Part shown: one piece after another, positions 1 through 7,675 of the stretch
Numbering within the stretch: position 1 is the stretch's first letter
Layout: each line of letters opens with the position of its first letter
Assembly (NCBI RefSeq): GCF_019880585.1
Contig: NZ_JAINVV010000008.1
Span: 1 to 64,000, forward strand
DNA: 64,000 nt
Source of the DNA: Sphingomonas colocasiae
GTDB lineage: Bacteria > Pseudomonadota > Alphaproteobacteria > Sphingomonadales > Sphingomonadaceae
Reading direction: 5' to 3'
Position numbers and translations under genes: made by a program
The notes under the pieces: generated by a model
What the model was told of the DNA's origin: nothing
Seen by the model: the letters and a program-made list of their open reading frames with translations, nothing else
Databases searched by the model: none

Positions 1-2
1 TC

Positions 3-128
3 TTCTCCAAGCTGAAGCACTTCCGCCGGGTCGCAACCCGCTACGATAAGCTCGCCGCGAACTTCCTCGCCATGGTCCAACTCGCCTCAATGAGGCTGTG
101 GCTACGGGCTTATGAGTCTACGGCCTAG
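3..128 (+). mobile_element. IS5-family transposase, C-terminal fragment (runs off window start)
   Basis: The frame starting at base 3 gives about 41 residues ending at a TAG at 126-128. It contains F-S-K-L-K-H-F-R-R followed by A-T-R-Y-D-K-L-A and N-F-L-A, the C-terminal hallmark of IS5/IS427-type DDE transposases. Only the tail is inside the window, so completeness and the left inverted repeat cannot be judged. The insertion sequence must end shortly after base 128; no matching terminal repeat can be paired here. Confidence 0.8.
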
Positions 129-315
129 CCAGCCCTGCAGGCCGGTCCGCTTCATCGATCGCTCGCAACAGGTCGCCAAAGCAGGGAGTTTCATCGATCT
201 TGTATGCCCGTTCGAATGTCGGCCCCAAGAGCGCAAGGTCCGTCAGCTTCAATGATCCGATGGCCACGATCGGCTCTTCCTCATCTTTCATGGCCTCAAT
301 CTCCATGCCTGGCAT
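118..315 (-). CDS. small hypothetical protein, possibly truncated by the IS
   Basis: A 65-residue acidic ORF starts at ATG 315 (a TTG lies directly upstream at 318) and lies 33 bp downstream of the DUF6894 gene on the same strand. Its stop at 118-120 lies within the end of the IS5-type transposase gene on the opposite strand. The C-terminus may therefore be IS-derived and the gene cut short by the insertion. No domain is recognised. It could also be spurious. Confidence 0.3.
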   Translation of the reverse strand: MPGMEIEAMKDEEEPIVAIGSLKLTDLALLGPTFERAYKIDETPCFGDLLRAIDEADRPAGLARP

Positions 316-348
316 CAAGGCCGGCGGCAGACGCTTCGTGGCGGCGCA

Positions 349-612
349 CTATGAAGGGAGCAGCGGTTGCGGCCGAATTGAAACGGCGGGGGACTGCACG
401 CCCACGACCATGATCGTGAACAGAATCAGTCCCTCTTCTGTCGTGACATCGAAGCGCACGTCACCATCCCAGACCATATCCGGGCGCTCTCGCAGCATCT
501 CGCTGACAAACAGGACGGCCTGCCGACGAGCGTTCTCGGCACTTTCAAATTCGAGAGGATCGCCGCTCGGTCCTCCGGCGTCGTTCGCCGTGCGAAAATA
601 ATATTGTGACAT
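349..612 (-). CDS. DUF6894 family protein
   Basis: An 87-residue protein opens with M-S-Q-Y-Y-F-R-T, continues with P-L-E-F-E-S-A-E-N-A-R-R-Q-A and ends in a beta-rich half (V-R-F-D-V-T-T-E-E-G-L). This is the layout of DUF6894 proteins, small alphaproteobacterial proteins of about 70-90 residues with an 'F..xxDG...D..G.EF.....A..EA' core. Function is unknown. The ATG at 612 is clear. It sits alone between IS debris and a 340-bp gene-free stretch, in accessory DNA. Confidence 0.6.
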   Translation of the reverse strand: MSQYYFRTANDAGGPSGDPLEFESAENARRQAVLFVSEMLRERPDMVWDGDVRFDVTTEEGLILFTIMVVGVQSPAVSIRPQPLLPS

Positions 613-951
613 ACAGCCCCAATCGGTCTGGTTGCATTTTGATTGCCATCGATTGCCAGGCGAAATGAAAGCGAGCGTCGACGCTCGATCCTGGCGCTGA
701 ATGGTAGTGCCGTTAACGACCGAACCGCGACGGGCGATCTGGCTTAGCGAGGCCCCGCATGGGTGCGTGCCTTTGAGAACACGGCGACTGTACGCTTAAC
801 TCGCCAACGCACCTAGCGTTAGTTTTCCTAGTGGCGCTGCCGTGGCGGCCTGAGTGGAGGGCATTCGGAACCGAGACCCTCCCGTCGCATTTGGCGACAG
901 GAGGGACTGGTTACGACGATCTACGGTGACACTTGCAATAACCACTAAACA
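613..951. other. gene-free stretch with two palindromic structures
   Basis: No convincing gene is seen in these 339 bases. A perfect 16-bp palindrome lies at 672-687 (CGAGCGTCGACGCTCG). A hairpin lies at 877-905 (CCTCC.GTCGC paired with GCGAC.GGAGG around ATTT), just past the 3' end of the broken RAYT gene. It could act as that gene's terminator or be a degenerate REP unit, but it has no T-tract. Confidence 0.4.
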
Positions 952-1620
952 CTAAATGCGAGGCTTGGGCTTTGGCCCACGCTTCCGGGGTTTGAGGATG
1001 AGGCCGGTCCGCGCCTCCATATCCTCCATCCATTGGGCAGAGCCGACCGGGCGGCCGATGCTCTCCGCTTTGCGGAGGGCGGCATAGCCCATGGCCTGGT
1101 CGAAGGGCTCCCCCAGGAAGGCTGCAAAGTCACCGACGCGCTCCAGGGCCGGCGCAACGCACACGACATGATCGTCGACGCCATCGAGATGCGCGCGAAC
1201 GCTCGACCAGCGCCATTGCTCGGCACTCGAGACAAGCCGCGCGCGCACCGGATTGAGCGCCACATAGCGCAGGGCATGGACAAGATGCGGCTCATCCATC
1301 GCGACCAAACTGAAACGCCCTGCCATAAATGACCGGTCACGCGCAGGCGGGCATTGATATAGCCGGTATAGTGACGATGGACATGGCGGAATGTGCGCCG
1401 CAACCCGTCCTCATCCGAGCGCACCGCGATCAGATGCACATGATTGGGCATCAGGCAATAGGACCAAGATCCCAACGCCCCACCGCCCCGCCGCATCGGC
1501 CAGGAGATCAAGGTAGAGCGCATAATCCCCATCTTCGAAGAGGGTCGGATCACGCCGATTGCCCCGCTGCGTCACGTGATGGAAGATGCCGGGAAGCACG
1601 ATGCGCGGAGGGCGAGCCAT
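952..1620 (-). pseudogene. REP-associated tyrosine transposase (RAYT, Y1_Tnp family), frameshifted
   Basis: Three segments of one RAYT protein lie in two frames. The N-terminus, M-A-R-P-P-R-I-V-L-P-G-I-F-H-H-V-T-Q-R-G-N-R, starts at ATG 1620. The middle, with the catalytic HUH-type stretch Y-C-L-M-P-N-H-V-H-L and Y-T-G-Y-I-N-A-R, is in a shifted frame. The C-terminus (R-Y-V-A-L-N-P-V-R-A-R-L-V, W-R-W-S-S) returns to the first frame and ends at 952. One extra base near 1470 and one missing base near 1321 explain this. The family is linked to REP palindromes, several of which occur in this window. Confidence 0.85.
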
Positions 1621-1719
1621 CGCAGGAGATGGTCAGCAGATCGCACATCCGTCAACAATTTGGGGTTTTTGCACCTGTCACCGTAATATCAAGCAGAAGC
1701 AGCGACAATCATAACAGCT

Positions 1720-2283
1720 TCAACGCTTCGGCGTCGGCGATTGGACAAGCATGCACAGGCCGCTGTACCGGCTTGTCGTCTCGATCGTGGTCGTTGTCAG
1801 GTAACCAGCCTTTTTCGAGGATGATTTGGTGTCGATCCTCGCGTTCATGGCGTTACCCGAATAGGCGCCCTCAATATCCAAGTTCGTCGCGAAGCCGACC
1901 GCATCATCTCCGCAGGTCACGTTGAGCTTAAAACGCCCGCCACGGGCTTCGACACGATTGAAGGTGCATGCGCCGTCTACGGCAATTCCGGGCAGGATCA
2001 ATCTGCCAGCCTTGTCGAGCCCTCTTCCGATACAGTCATCCGTATCGAACGGCATGCCGATCCTTTCGCGGAGCTTCGATCGCGCGGTCGACATGGCAGT
2101 GCTCCCCTTTTCAAGCGGAACAAGATCGGCGGCCGTGATCTGGAGCTTCGTGTGCCAGCCGCCAATTCTCAGTCCCATCACCCCGGCCAGATCCTCCTTG
2201 CGCGTCGAGACTTGGCCGGCAGCATCGGTTGACGCGATACCGGCGACCGCCAATCCAACACAAAACGCCAGATGCGCCCTCAT
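1720..2283 (-). CDS. DUF3617-like secreted protein
   Basis: A 187-residue protein starts at ATG 2283 behind a good ribosome site (AGGAAGAT). The N-terminus M-R-A-H-L-A-F-C-V-G-L-A-V-A-G-I-A is a signal peptide, so export is expected. The body resembles DUF3617: an early G-W-H-T-K-L stretch, then a pattern of cysteines (D-D-C-I-G, G-A-C-T-F, N-V-T-C-G) and E-G-A-Y-S-G near the end. Function is unknown. A longer in-frame start at 2361 would place the signal peptide internally and is unlikely. The duplicated tRNA-flank repeat begins about 30 bp upstream. Confidence 0.65.
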   Translation of the reverse strand: MRAHLAFCVGLAVAGIASTDAAGQVSTRKEDLAGVMGLRIGGWHTKLQITAADLVPLEKGSTAMSTARSKLRERIGMPFDTDDCIGRGLDKAGRLILPGIAVDGACTFNRVEARGGRFKLNVTCGDDAVGFATNLDIEGAYSGNAMNARIDTKSSSKKAGYLTTTTIETTSRYSGLCMLVQSPTPKR

Positions 2284-2313
2284 TGTCGATCTTCCTATCC
2301 TATTCACCCTGAG

Positions 2314-2524
2314 GGCATAACCCTGCCGATCGTCCCATGATCCAGCGGAACACAGTCCCATAGGACCGAATCGCTTTTCCTACCCAAAGGCGACCCACGT
2401 GGAACCCACGACCGCACACAGCGCAATGGGTCTTCCGCAGGTCGGGGAGATTTTGCCTGTCCAATGCGCTTAAAGATGGTGGTGCCGCTTAGGTGACTCG
2501 AACACCTGACCCTCGCATTACGAA
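2314..2524. repeat. att-like direct repeat, copy 1, including displaced tRNA-Thr 3' half
   Basis: About 211 bp match 5746-5956 in the same orientation with roughly a dozen differences and one 1-bp indel. Bases 2483-2524 are the 3' half of tRNA-Thr, including the T arm, the encoded CCA and the anticodon stem-loop up to the CGAA of the loop. After 2524 the sequences diverge completely. This is the pattern left when a tyrosine recombinase inserts an element at an anticodon-loop crossover site. Confidence 0.85.
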
Positions 2525-2736
2525 ATCGTGTCAGAGATTTGTAAAAAGCGACGGTTTTCTAGTATTTTATAGCTGCTTGCACTGGCACTTTTGAACCGAC
2601 CCACGCCTATCCCAAACTGCGCTGAAACCGTTCGTCGCACGCTTCCACGGGAAAGCACTTTGGCCCAGTGAAAATAAGGAATCCAACCTGCGCTATACCT
2701 GCAACGCGCCGTGATCGGGCGATGGGGGAGGTGCGC
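2525..2736. other. gene-free island end
   Basis: These 212 bases lie between the displaced tRNA half and the GIY-YIG-like gene and are markedly AT-richer at the start (GTAAAAAGCG, TAGTATTTTATAG). No ORF, tRNA or clear terminator is recognised. This is where the end of an inserted element would lie. Confidence 0.4.
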
Positions 2737-3318
2737 TTACTTACGAGAACGATCTCTACCGGGCTTCACGAGCATCCAAGGGTAGATGATTTCCCTTGGC
2801 ATGCGCCCCCGGAACCGATGACCCGTATTTGTGATATGCCAAGCGCCGCCACGGTTTTTGCCATGGCCGGGAATACACATAATCTTGTTCACATTCTCCA
2901 GCGTGGGCCAAAGCGCCCAGATCAGAATGTGTTCGAGCTCTTCCGTGACGAGCTTGGTTCGCGCTGATGCGTTTACAATTCGTCCGAAATCGATGTGTCC
3001 AATGCTCAGAAAGGTCTTTCGTTTTTTGCTCCGCAGATATTCGGCGGAGGGATGGTTCTCGAAGCGGGATGCTAGGTTCTTCGTGATGCCGATGTACGCG
3101 ATGGTTTCCCGATGATGCGCCGACTGATGGTCCCAGCTAATCGCATAGAGGTATCCGGGCTTCTGTTGCGCTCCGCTGATCGGCGCTATCTCGTTGCTAG
3201 GCCCCCACGGTTTAGGCTTTGACCAATCTATCTCGATTGGCCGGAAGGCGGGCTTGCAATCAAATTCGTTTGGCTCACCCCCTAAATCAGCAGGTTTGAA
3301 TCCGTGTGGTGCTGCCAT
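2737..3318 (-). CDS. GIY-YIG-like nuclease domain protein
   Basis: A 193-residue soluble protein starts at ATG 3318 behind GAGGATGACCC. Residues 55-62 (G-Y-L-Y-A-I-S-W) and 73-79 (I-A-Y-I-G-I-T) match the two strands of the GIY-YIG fold. Arg85 and Glu126/127 in T-E-E-L-E-H are placed like the catalytic Arg and metal-binding Glu. A conserved-looking tail, N-V-N-K-I-M, follows. The first motif is G-Y-L-Y rather than GIY, so activity is uncertain. It is the last gene of a four-gene operon, 18 bp after the PDZ-SHOCT gene. Its substrate is unknown. Confidence 0.6.
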   Translation of the reverse strand: MAAPHGFKPADLGGEPNEFDCKPAFRPIEIDWSKPKPWGPSNEIAPISGAQQKPGYLYAISWDHQSAHHRETIAYIGITKNLASRFENHPSAEYLRSKKRKTFLSIGHIDFGRIVNASARTKLVTEELEHILIWALWPTLENVNKIMCIPGHGKNRGGAWHITNTGHRFRGRMPREIIYPWMLVKPGRDRSRK

Positions 3319-3336
3319 GGGTCATCCTCATTGAGT

Positions 3337-4248
3337 TTAACGAGATAAAAGCCGTCGCTTCTCCGCCTCGAACTCAGCCTCAGTCAGAACTCCCGTCTCC
3401 TTGAGCTTCGCCAGCTTCTGAAGCTCGTCGGCTACCGAAATTGGAGCGGCTGGAGGAGGAGGCGGAGCGGCTGAAGCAACCACGATTGGTTGGACGGCCT
3501 CAGCGATGTCAGCTCGGAAGGCGCGTTCCACGGGGATGGAAAGCATCTTGCCGCTGCGCTCAATACCAACCTCGTAGGTAGGCAGAGTTGCAGCCTTGGC
3601 GGTTGCATCCAGAAAGCTGTTTGGATCTTTGAAGCGCTTCTTGGCGACCTGAGTGATTAGGTCTCCAATCTGGATTCCAGCTCGCTCCGCAGGCGAGCCA
3701 GGTTCAATCTTCGTCACCCGAAGTGCCATGAACTTGCCCACGGTGGTGGTATCGAACGTCACTCCGATCGTTGCATGATTGGGAAAACGTGTCCCGACTG
3801 GTAGCTTGCCACCGGCTGCACCGAGGAAATTCAGAATGTTGTTGTGAAACTCTGGACCGGAGAAATCGGTGCGCTTCATCTGACCGAACGCCATCTGCAG
3901 CTCGATCCAGCCGGATGCCTGCACGCGGGATATTCCCCTCAAGTCAGCCACGTTGAACCGGAAGAAGCGGCGCGGCGGCGTCGAGTAACTGTTCCCCATA
4001 AGCACTTGGCCCAGGATGGACTCGCCCATCGACATCGGGGATTCGCAGACGACTTCGCTTGTTGTCGAGGAGATCACAGTCCAGCGGGCATCGATGCACT
4101 TGCTAGCAAGCTGACCCACCACGGCTGATGGCGGCTCGGCAAAATGCATTTCAGTCGCGCCTGACGGTGTGACTGCATAATATTCGTCTGCCAGCGCAGG
4201 CGTCGATACGAGGCCGCATAGCGCAGCTATCAACATCCTTATTGTCAT
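3337..4248 (-). CDS. secreted PDZ-SHOCT domain protein
   Basis: A 303-residue protein with a signal peptide (M-T-I-R-M-L-I-A-A-L-C-G-L ... A-L-A) starts at ATG 4248, with AGGGGG 9 bp upstream; an in-frame TTG at 4266 is less likely. After an unassigned domain of about 130 residues, a PDZ domain spans about 160-240 (I-E-P-G-S-P-A-E-R-A-G-I-Q-I-G-D-L-I). A proline-rich linker then leads to a C-terminal SHOCT helix pair (L-A-K-L-K-E-T-G-V-L-T-E-A-E-F). PDZ suggests binding of protein C-termini in the periplasm; SHOCT is common in oligomerising proteins. No protease residues are seen. Confidence 0.7.
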   Translation of the reverse strand: MTIRMLIAALCGLVSTPALADEYYAVTPSGATEMHFAEPPSAVVGQLASKCIDARWTVISSTTSEVVCESPMSMGESILGQVLMGNSYSTPPRRFFRFNVADLRGISRVQASGWIELQMAFGQMKRTDFSGPEFHNNILNFLGAAGGKLPVGTRFPNHATIGVTFDTTTVGKFMALRVTKIEPGSPAERAGIQIGDLITQVAKKRFKDPNSFLDATAKAATLPTYEVGIERSGKMLSIPVERAFRADIAEAVQPIVVASAAPPPPPAAPISVADELQKLAKLKETGVLTEAEFEAEKRRLLSR

Positions 4249-4303
4249 CGCATTCAGCCCCCTCAATGACCTATCGATCTACTGATGATTTATCGCTGAT
4301 CGC

Positions 4304-4939
4304 TTAACAGCCCCAGCCGCAGTGAAGAGCTGATCCGCCAGATATCGTTTCAACGTACATGCTGCCGCCGCAACTGTTATAGGTATCCGGAAGAGTAGCG
4401 TACTCTGGATCGAGAGGAGCAGAGAAGCCAAGCGCGGAGAGGCGTGTCTGAACGACTTCGGGCTTTTCCAGAAACGTGATTATTCGGCTGTAGCTACTGT
4501 CCGATTCCGGAGGAGAGTAACGGGCGGTCCCGATCCTGCTAAGTGCAAGTCCGTTCCATTTCGTTTCGGCAGGAAACCTGATTTCGGCATGCGCAGAAAG
4601 GACGCCATCGTTGTCAGTCGTCGAGCCAGCCTTGACGGGTAACCCGTTAGGAAAGGCATCCAACTTAACAGTAGCCCCGCTCGCGCCATTGTTCATGGCA
4701 GCATCAAGTTTATCGTAAACCGCGCTGAGAGTGCCACCGCTTATGCACTCGGAAGGCGATGCAAAAACCAGCGTATCGTCCAAATTGTACTCGACCACAG
4801 GCGAAGGGATCACCGGACGCTCAGGCTCGGTAAGCGTGGTATCGACGGCCTCCGGTTGGCTGCTTTCCTTCGAGCAGGCAGCAACAAGGCATATTGCAAC
4901 GGCAAACGTCACCCCCCGGATACAGAGCCTTTTATTCAT
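4304..4939 (-). CDS. predicted lipoprotein of unknown function
   Basis: A 211-residue protein has a lipoprotein signal: M-N-K-R, a hydrophobic core, then the lipobox L-V-A-A-C at residues 18-22. The mature part has no recognised domain and ends in cysteine-rich G-W-G-C. Its ATG overlaps the stop of the upstream membrane-protein gene (ATGAATAA), so the two are translationally coupled. The PDZ-SHOCT gene follows 55 bp downstream. It probably sits in the periplasm or on the outer membrane alongside its operon partners. Confidence 0.6.
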   Translation of the reverse strand: MNKRLCIRGVTFAVAICLVAACSKESSQPEAVDTTLTEPERPVIPSPVVEYNLDDTLVFASPSECISGGTLSAVYDKLDAAMNNGASGATVKLDAFPNGLPVKAGSTTDNDGVLSAHAEIRFPAETKWNGLALSRIGTARYSPPESDSSYSRIITFLEKPEVVQTRLSALGFSAPLDPEYATLPDTYNSCGGSMYVETISGGSALHCGWGC

Positions 4940-5606
4940 GGGCGTCCTGCGCGGGAGGGATTATGCTTGTCGTATGCACAAGGCGCAGGCTTCGCTCAAT
5001 CTTGACGAACAGAAATATGAAAATGATCAGGACAAATGCTAGAAACGCCGCACCGGCACCGCCCAAGGTCAACCAGAACCGGGCATTTGCCTCAACTTCG
5101 CTGGCTGCTCGCGCGGAAACATTGGCCTCAAAACGATTTTTATGCCAATCCACCAACTGAGCCACCCGCTCTTCGCTTAAAGGTTTGCCTTTACTGATTT
5201 TAAGCTGGTTGGCGACATCGAGGACGCTCGTGGCGTACGTCAGCGAATGTCCAGGCATCTCGTCGGCAAAGCTCTGTAAGCCCTTCTCCCAATCTGTCAG
5301 CTTAGTCGTTGTGCGCTGGCCCAAATAGGTGTGGAGAATTTTTGCAGCCGCCTTCAGGTCCGGCAGGATGAATGCCTCTACGTCCTTCGGTGCATCGCTG
5401 ACTGTTTCGGTGATCTTCTGCTCGGCGATAAACTCGGCGAGCGTCCCGCCATTGGGTTTGCTCGTCTCGGTCAGACCGCTCGAGCGAATTAATGGCGGGA
5501 TAGCGCTAGCCAAGCCGAAGCCAGCAACCAACAGCGCAACCGTCGCTGCCACAAGAATGACGACGCGCAATATACCAAGGTAAACTTGTTCTAGTTTGGC
5601 AAGCAT
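4932..5606 (-). CDS. membrane protein with two TM segments, first gene of the island operon
   Basis: A 224-residue protein starts at ATG 5606, with GGGGGAG six bases upstream; ATG 5612 is too close to it. A TM helix lies at about residues 10-35 (L-R-V-V-I-L-V-A-A-T-V-A-L-L-V-A). A soluble, mostly helical region of about 145 residues follows, then a second TM helix near 185-208 (G-A-A-F-L-A-F-V-L-I-I-F-I-F-L-F). This topology resembles a small periplasmic sensor or scaffold. No family is recognised. Codon use and GC are below the core genes downstream of 6100. Confidence 0.6.
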   Translation of the reverse strand: MLAKLEQVYLGILRVVILVAATVALLVAGFGLASAIPPLIRSSGLTETSKPNGGTLAEFIAEQKITETVSDAPKDVEAFILPDLKAAAKILHTYLGQRTTTKLTDWEKGLQSFADEMPGHSLTYATSVLDVANQLKISKGKPLSEERVAQLVDWHKNRFEANVSARAASEVEANARFWLTLGGAGAAFLAFVLIIFIFLFVKIERSLRLVHTTSIIPPAQDAHE

Positions 5607-5745
5607 CCCCATCTCCCCCGATCGATCGCATGCTCCCCAACAGCGTGTCGCTATTGCAGGGTAGTCGGGGTTCATTGTTGCACAAGTGGCAAACCGCCAA
5701 CGAACGGGTCCAAAATGGATGTGTTTATAAGCGATGCTCGGCAAA

Positions 5746-5956
5746 GGCCATAACCCTGCCGATGGCCCCATGATCCAGCGGGAAGCAGCCCCATAGGACC
5801 GAATCGCTTTTCCACCCAGAGACGACCCACGTGGAACCCACGACCGCACGCAGCGCAATGGGCCTCCCGCAGGTCGGGGAGATTTTGCCTGTCCAATGCG
5901 CTTAAAGATGGTGGTGCCGCTTAGGTGACTCGAACACCTGACCCTCGCATTACGAA
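5746..5956. repeat. att-like direct repeat, copy 2, overlapping intact tRNA-Thr
   Basis: This is the second copy of the repeat at 2314-2524, in direct orientation. Its right end is the intact tRNA-Thr 3' half. The remaining roughly 165 bp are the sequence 3' of the tRNA. That the flank is shared, and not just the tRNA half, suggests the element arrived with the flank of a related genome, or that two elements accumulated at this tRNA. Confidence 0.8.
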
Positions 5957-5987
5957 TGCGATGCTCTACCGGCTGAGCTAAAGCGGC
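5912..5987 (-). tRNA. tRNA-Thr (anticodon CGT)
   Basis: This is a 76-nt gene with CCA encoded (TGG at 5912-5914 on the plus strand). The acceptor stem GCCGCTT pairs with AAGCGGC. The D arm is AGCTCAGCCGGTAGAGC, the anticodon stem GCATT/AATGC encloses the CGT anticodon, and the T arm is AGGTGTTCGAGTCACCT. All four arms fold. It is the integration site of the island at lower coordinates, which regenerates its 3' half. Confidence 0.95.
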
Positions 5988-6127
5988 CCACTGCAAATGC
6001 CCGCGCCGGTGCGTGGGCGGGGTGGCGCTTAGCAGCGCTTCGCGTGTTGCACAAGCGTCGATTGCCGCCGCCGGGCGCGATTTCGCGGTGGCGGGCTTAA
6101 CCACTCCTCAACCATATGGGCGCATGA

Positions 6128-7441
6128 ATGGCGGATGGGCGGCGTGCCCCGGAGCGCGGAATGGATAGCATGCGGGCAATCGACGAGCAGGATGTGTTCG
6201 ACCGCGATCGTGCGGACGAAGGATCCGCCGACATGTCCGTCACGATCGGAACCGACGAGCGGCGCATGCATGTGCGCGCCTATAACCACTGGGCGTCGCT
6301 GCTCAATGGCCGCCCCTTTCCGCTGATTTCAGACCTCCAGCCCGCCGATCTCGAGGATTTCGGCCCGCACAGCGTGCTGCTGGATTTCACCGCCGATCCC
6401 GAAAATCCGTCGATCGCCTATCTCGGCCGCAAGCTGCAGGACGAATGTGGGTTCGATCAGACGATCAGCGTCGCCGACATTCCGAGTCGCTCGCTGCTGT
6501 CGCGGCTGACAGACCATTATCTCGAGATCATCGCCAACCGCGCGCCGATCGGCTTCGAGGCCGAGTTCGTCAATGTGCGCGGATCGAACACGCTCTATCG
6601 CGGCATCCTGATGCCCTATTCGTCCAGCGGCGAGGCGATCGACTTCATCTATGGCGTGATCAACTGGAAGGAAGTCGCGCGCACCGATCTGGAGGACGAA
6701 CTGATCCTTGAGATGGATCAGGCGATCCGCACCACCCCGCGCACCGCGCCTGCGCCCGTCCCCGTCTGGGCCGACGGCCCCAGCGGCGAAACGATCGACG
6801 AAGAGGAAGACGCGGCGGACGAAGGCGCCGTCGCGCTTTCCGAGGATGACGGGCTGGCCGACTGGCTGGACGCGGCACGCGAAGGCGCCGTCGCCTTTCG
6901 CGGCGCCGACGCGCGCAGCCGCGCCGCGCTCTACCGCGCGCTCAGCCTCTGCTATGATTTCGCGCTGGTCGCCGAGCGCCGCGCCGAGGAATATGCCGAA
7001 CTGCTCGAGGACGCGGGCGTGAGCGCGCAGGCGCGCGCGCCCATGACGCCGATCGTCAAGCTCGTCTTCGGCGTGAACTACGACAAGGGCCGCCTGACCG
7101 AATTCGCGGCGGCGCTCAGCCATGGCCGCCGGCTCGACCTGGGCGTCGGCGCGCTCCGCGCCTTCCTGGAAGGCGCCAAGGGCGGACTGAAGGCGATCGT
7201 GAAGGCCGAGCGCGCGCTGCGCACCCCGGCCAAACCCAGGATCGACCGCGCCGAGGCCGGCCGCGTCCGGCTGCGTGACGTCGCGCCCAAGGGCATCGTC
7301 ACCATCGATACGGGCGACGCGGAGTTCGTACTGCTGATCGCCCGCCGCGTCGCCGACGGCACCGTCGGCGTGCTCGGCGCCGTCGAGGATGGCGACATGC
7401 TGGACCGCGCGATCCGCAAGGCGGCCAAAACCGATCTTTAA
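6128..7441 (+). CDS. PAS-domain protein
   Basis: A 437-residue soluble protein. Residues about 45-185 resemble a PAS_5-type sensor domain (Y-N-H-W-A-S-L-L-N-G-R-P-F-P near its start, and R-G-I-L-M-P-Y-S-S-S-G toward its end). An acidic linker (about 215-250, rich in D, E and A) and a C-terminal alpha-helical half follow, with no output domain recognised. ATG 6128 lacks a good ribosome site; the in-frame ATG at 6161, with GGAG upstream, is a good alternative. It is the first core-type gene after the tRNA island and may sense a small ligand or cell state. Confidence 0.65.
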   Translation: MADGRRAPERGMDSMRAIDEQDVFDRDRADEGSADMSVTIGTDERRMHVRAYNHWASLLNGRPFPLISDLQPADLEDFGPHSVLLDFTADPENPSIAYLGRKLQDECGFDQTISVADIPSRSLLSRLTDHYLEIIANRAPIGFEAEFVNVRGSNTLYRGILMPYSSSGEAIDFIYGVINWKEVARTDLEDELILEMDQAIRTTPRTAPAPVPVWADGPSGETIDEEEDAADEGAVALSEDDGLADWLDAAREGAVAFRGADARSRAALYRALSLCYDFALVAERRAEEYAELLEDAGVSAQARAPMTPIVKLVFGVNYDKGRLTEFAAALSHGRRLDLGVGALRAFLEGAKGGLKAIVKAERALRTPAKPRIDRAEAGRVRLRDVAPKGIVTIDTGDAEFVLLIARRVADGTVGVLGAVEDGDMLDRAIRKAAKTDL

Positions 7442-7675
7442 GAGCCTGTTCGGAAAATGCGTCGACGGCGCATTGCCGCAATATCCCAAACGGACTCAAA
7501 GCGCCTCCACGGGCTTGCGATCGCGTTCGTCCGATCCTTTTGTCGAAACCCGGCGAGTCAAGCCGGTTTTAGTCCGTTTCGGGTGCCCGTTATGGGTTGA
7601 GATCGCCGCCGCTTAGGCGCATAGACGCGTAATAATATTGCGCGGAACCACCGCGCACCTTGCAGGCGGAGTAAC

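Noticed and set aside
2483-2524. Possible second tRNA-Thr
   Set aside because: Only the 3' half is present; no 5' acceptor strand or D arm follows, so it is a displaced att fragment, not a gene.
5672-5896. ORF in the tRNA flank repeat encoding a C-A-A-C-G-R-G-F peptide
   Set aside because: The matching segment of the first repeat copy (2316-2460) has an indel that breaks the frame. Overlap with the tRNA flank and the lack of a conserved reading frame make coding unlikely.
7442-7675. Possible small gene between the PAS and glutamate dehydrogenase genes
   Set aside because: Short ORFs here lack ribosome sites and protein-like composition; nothing recognised in these 234 bases.
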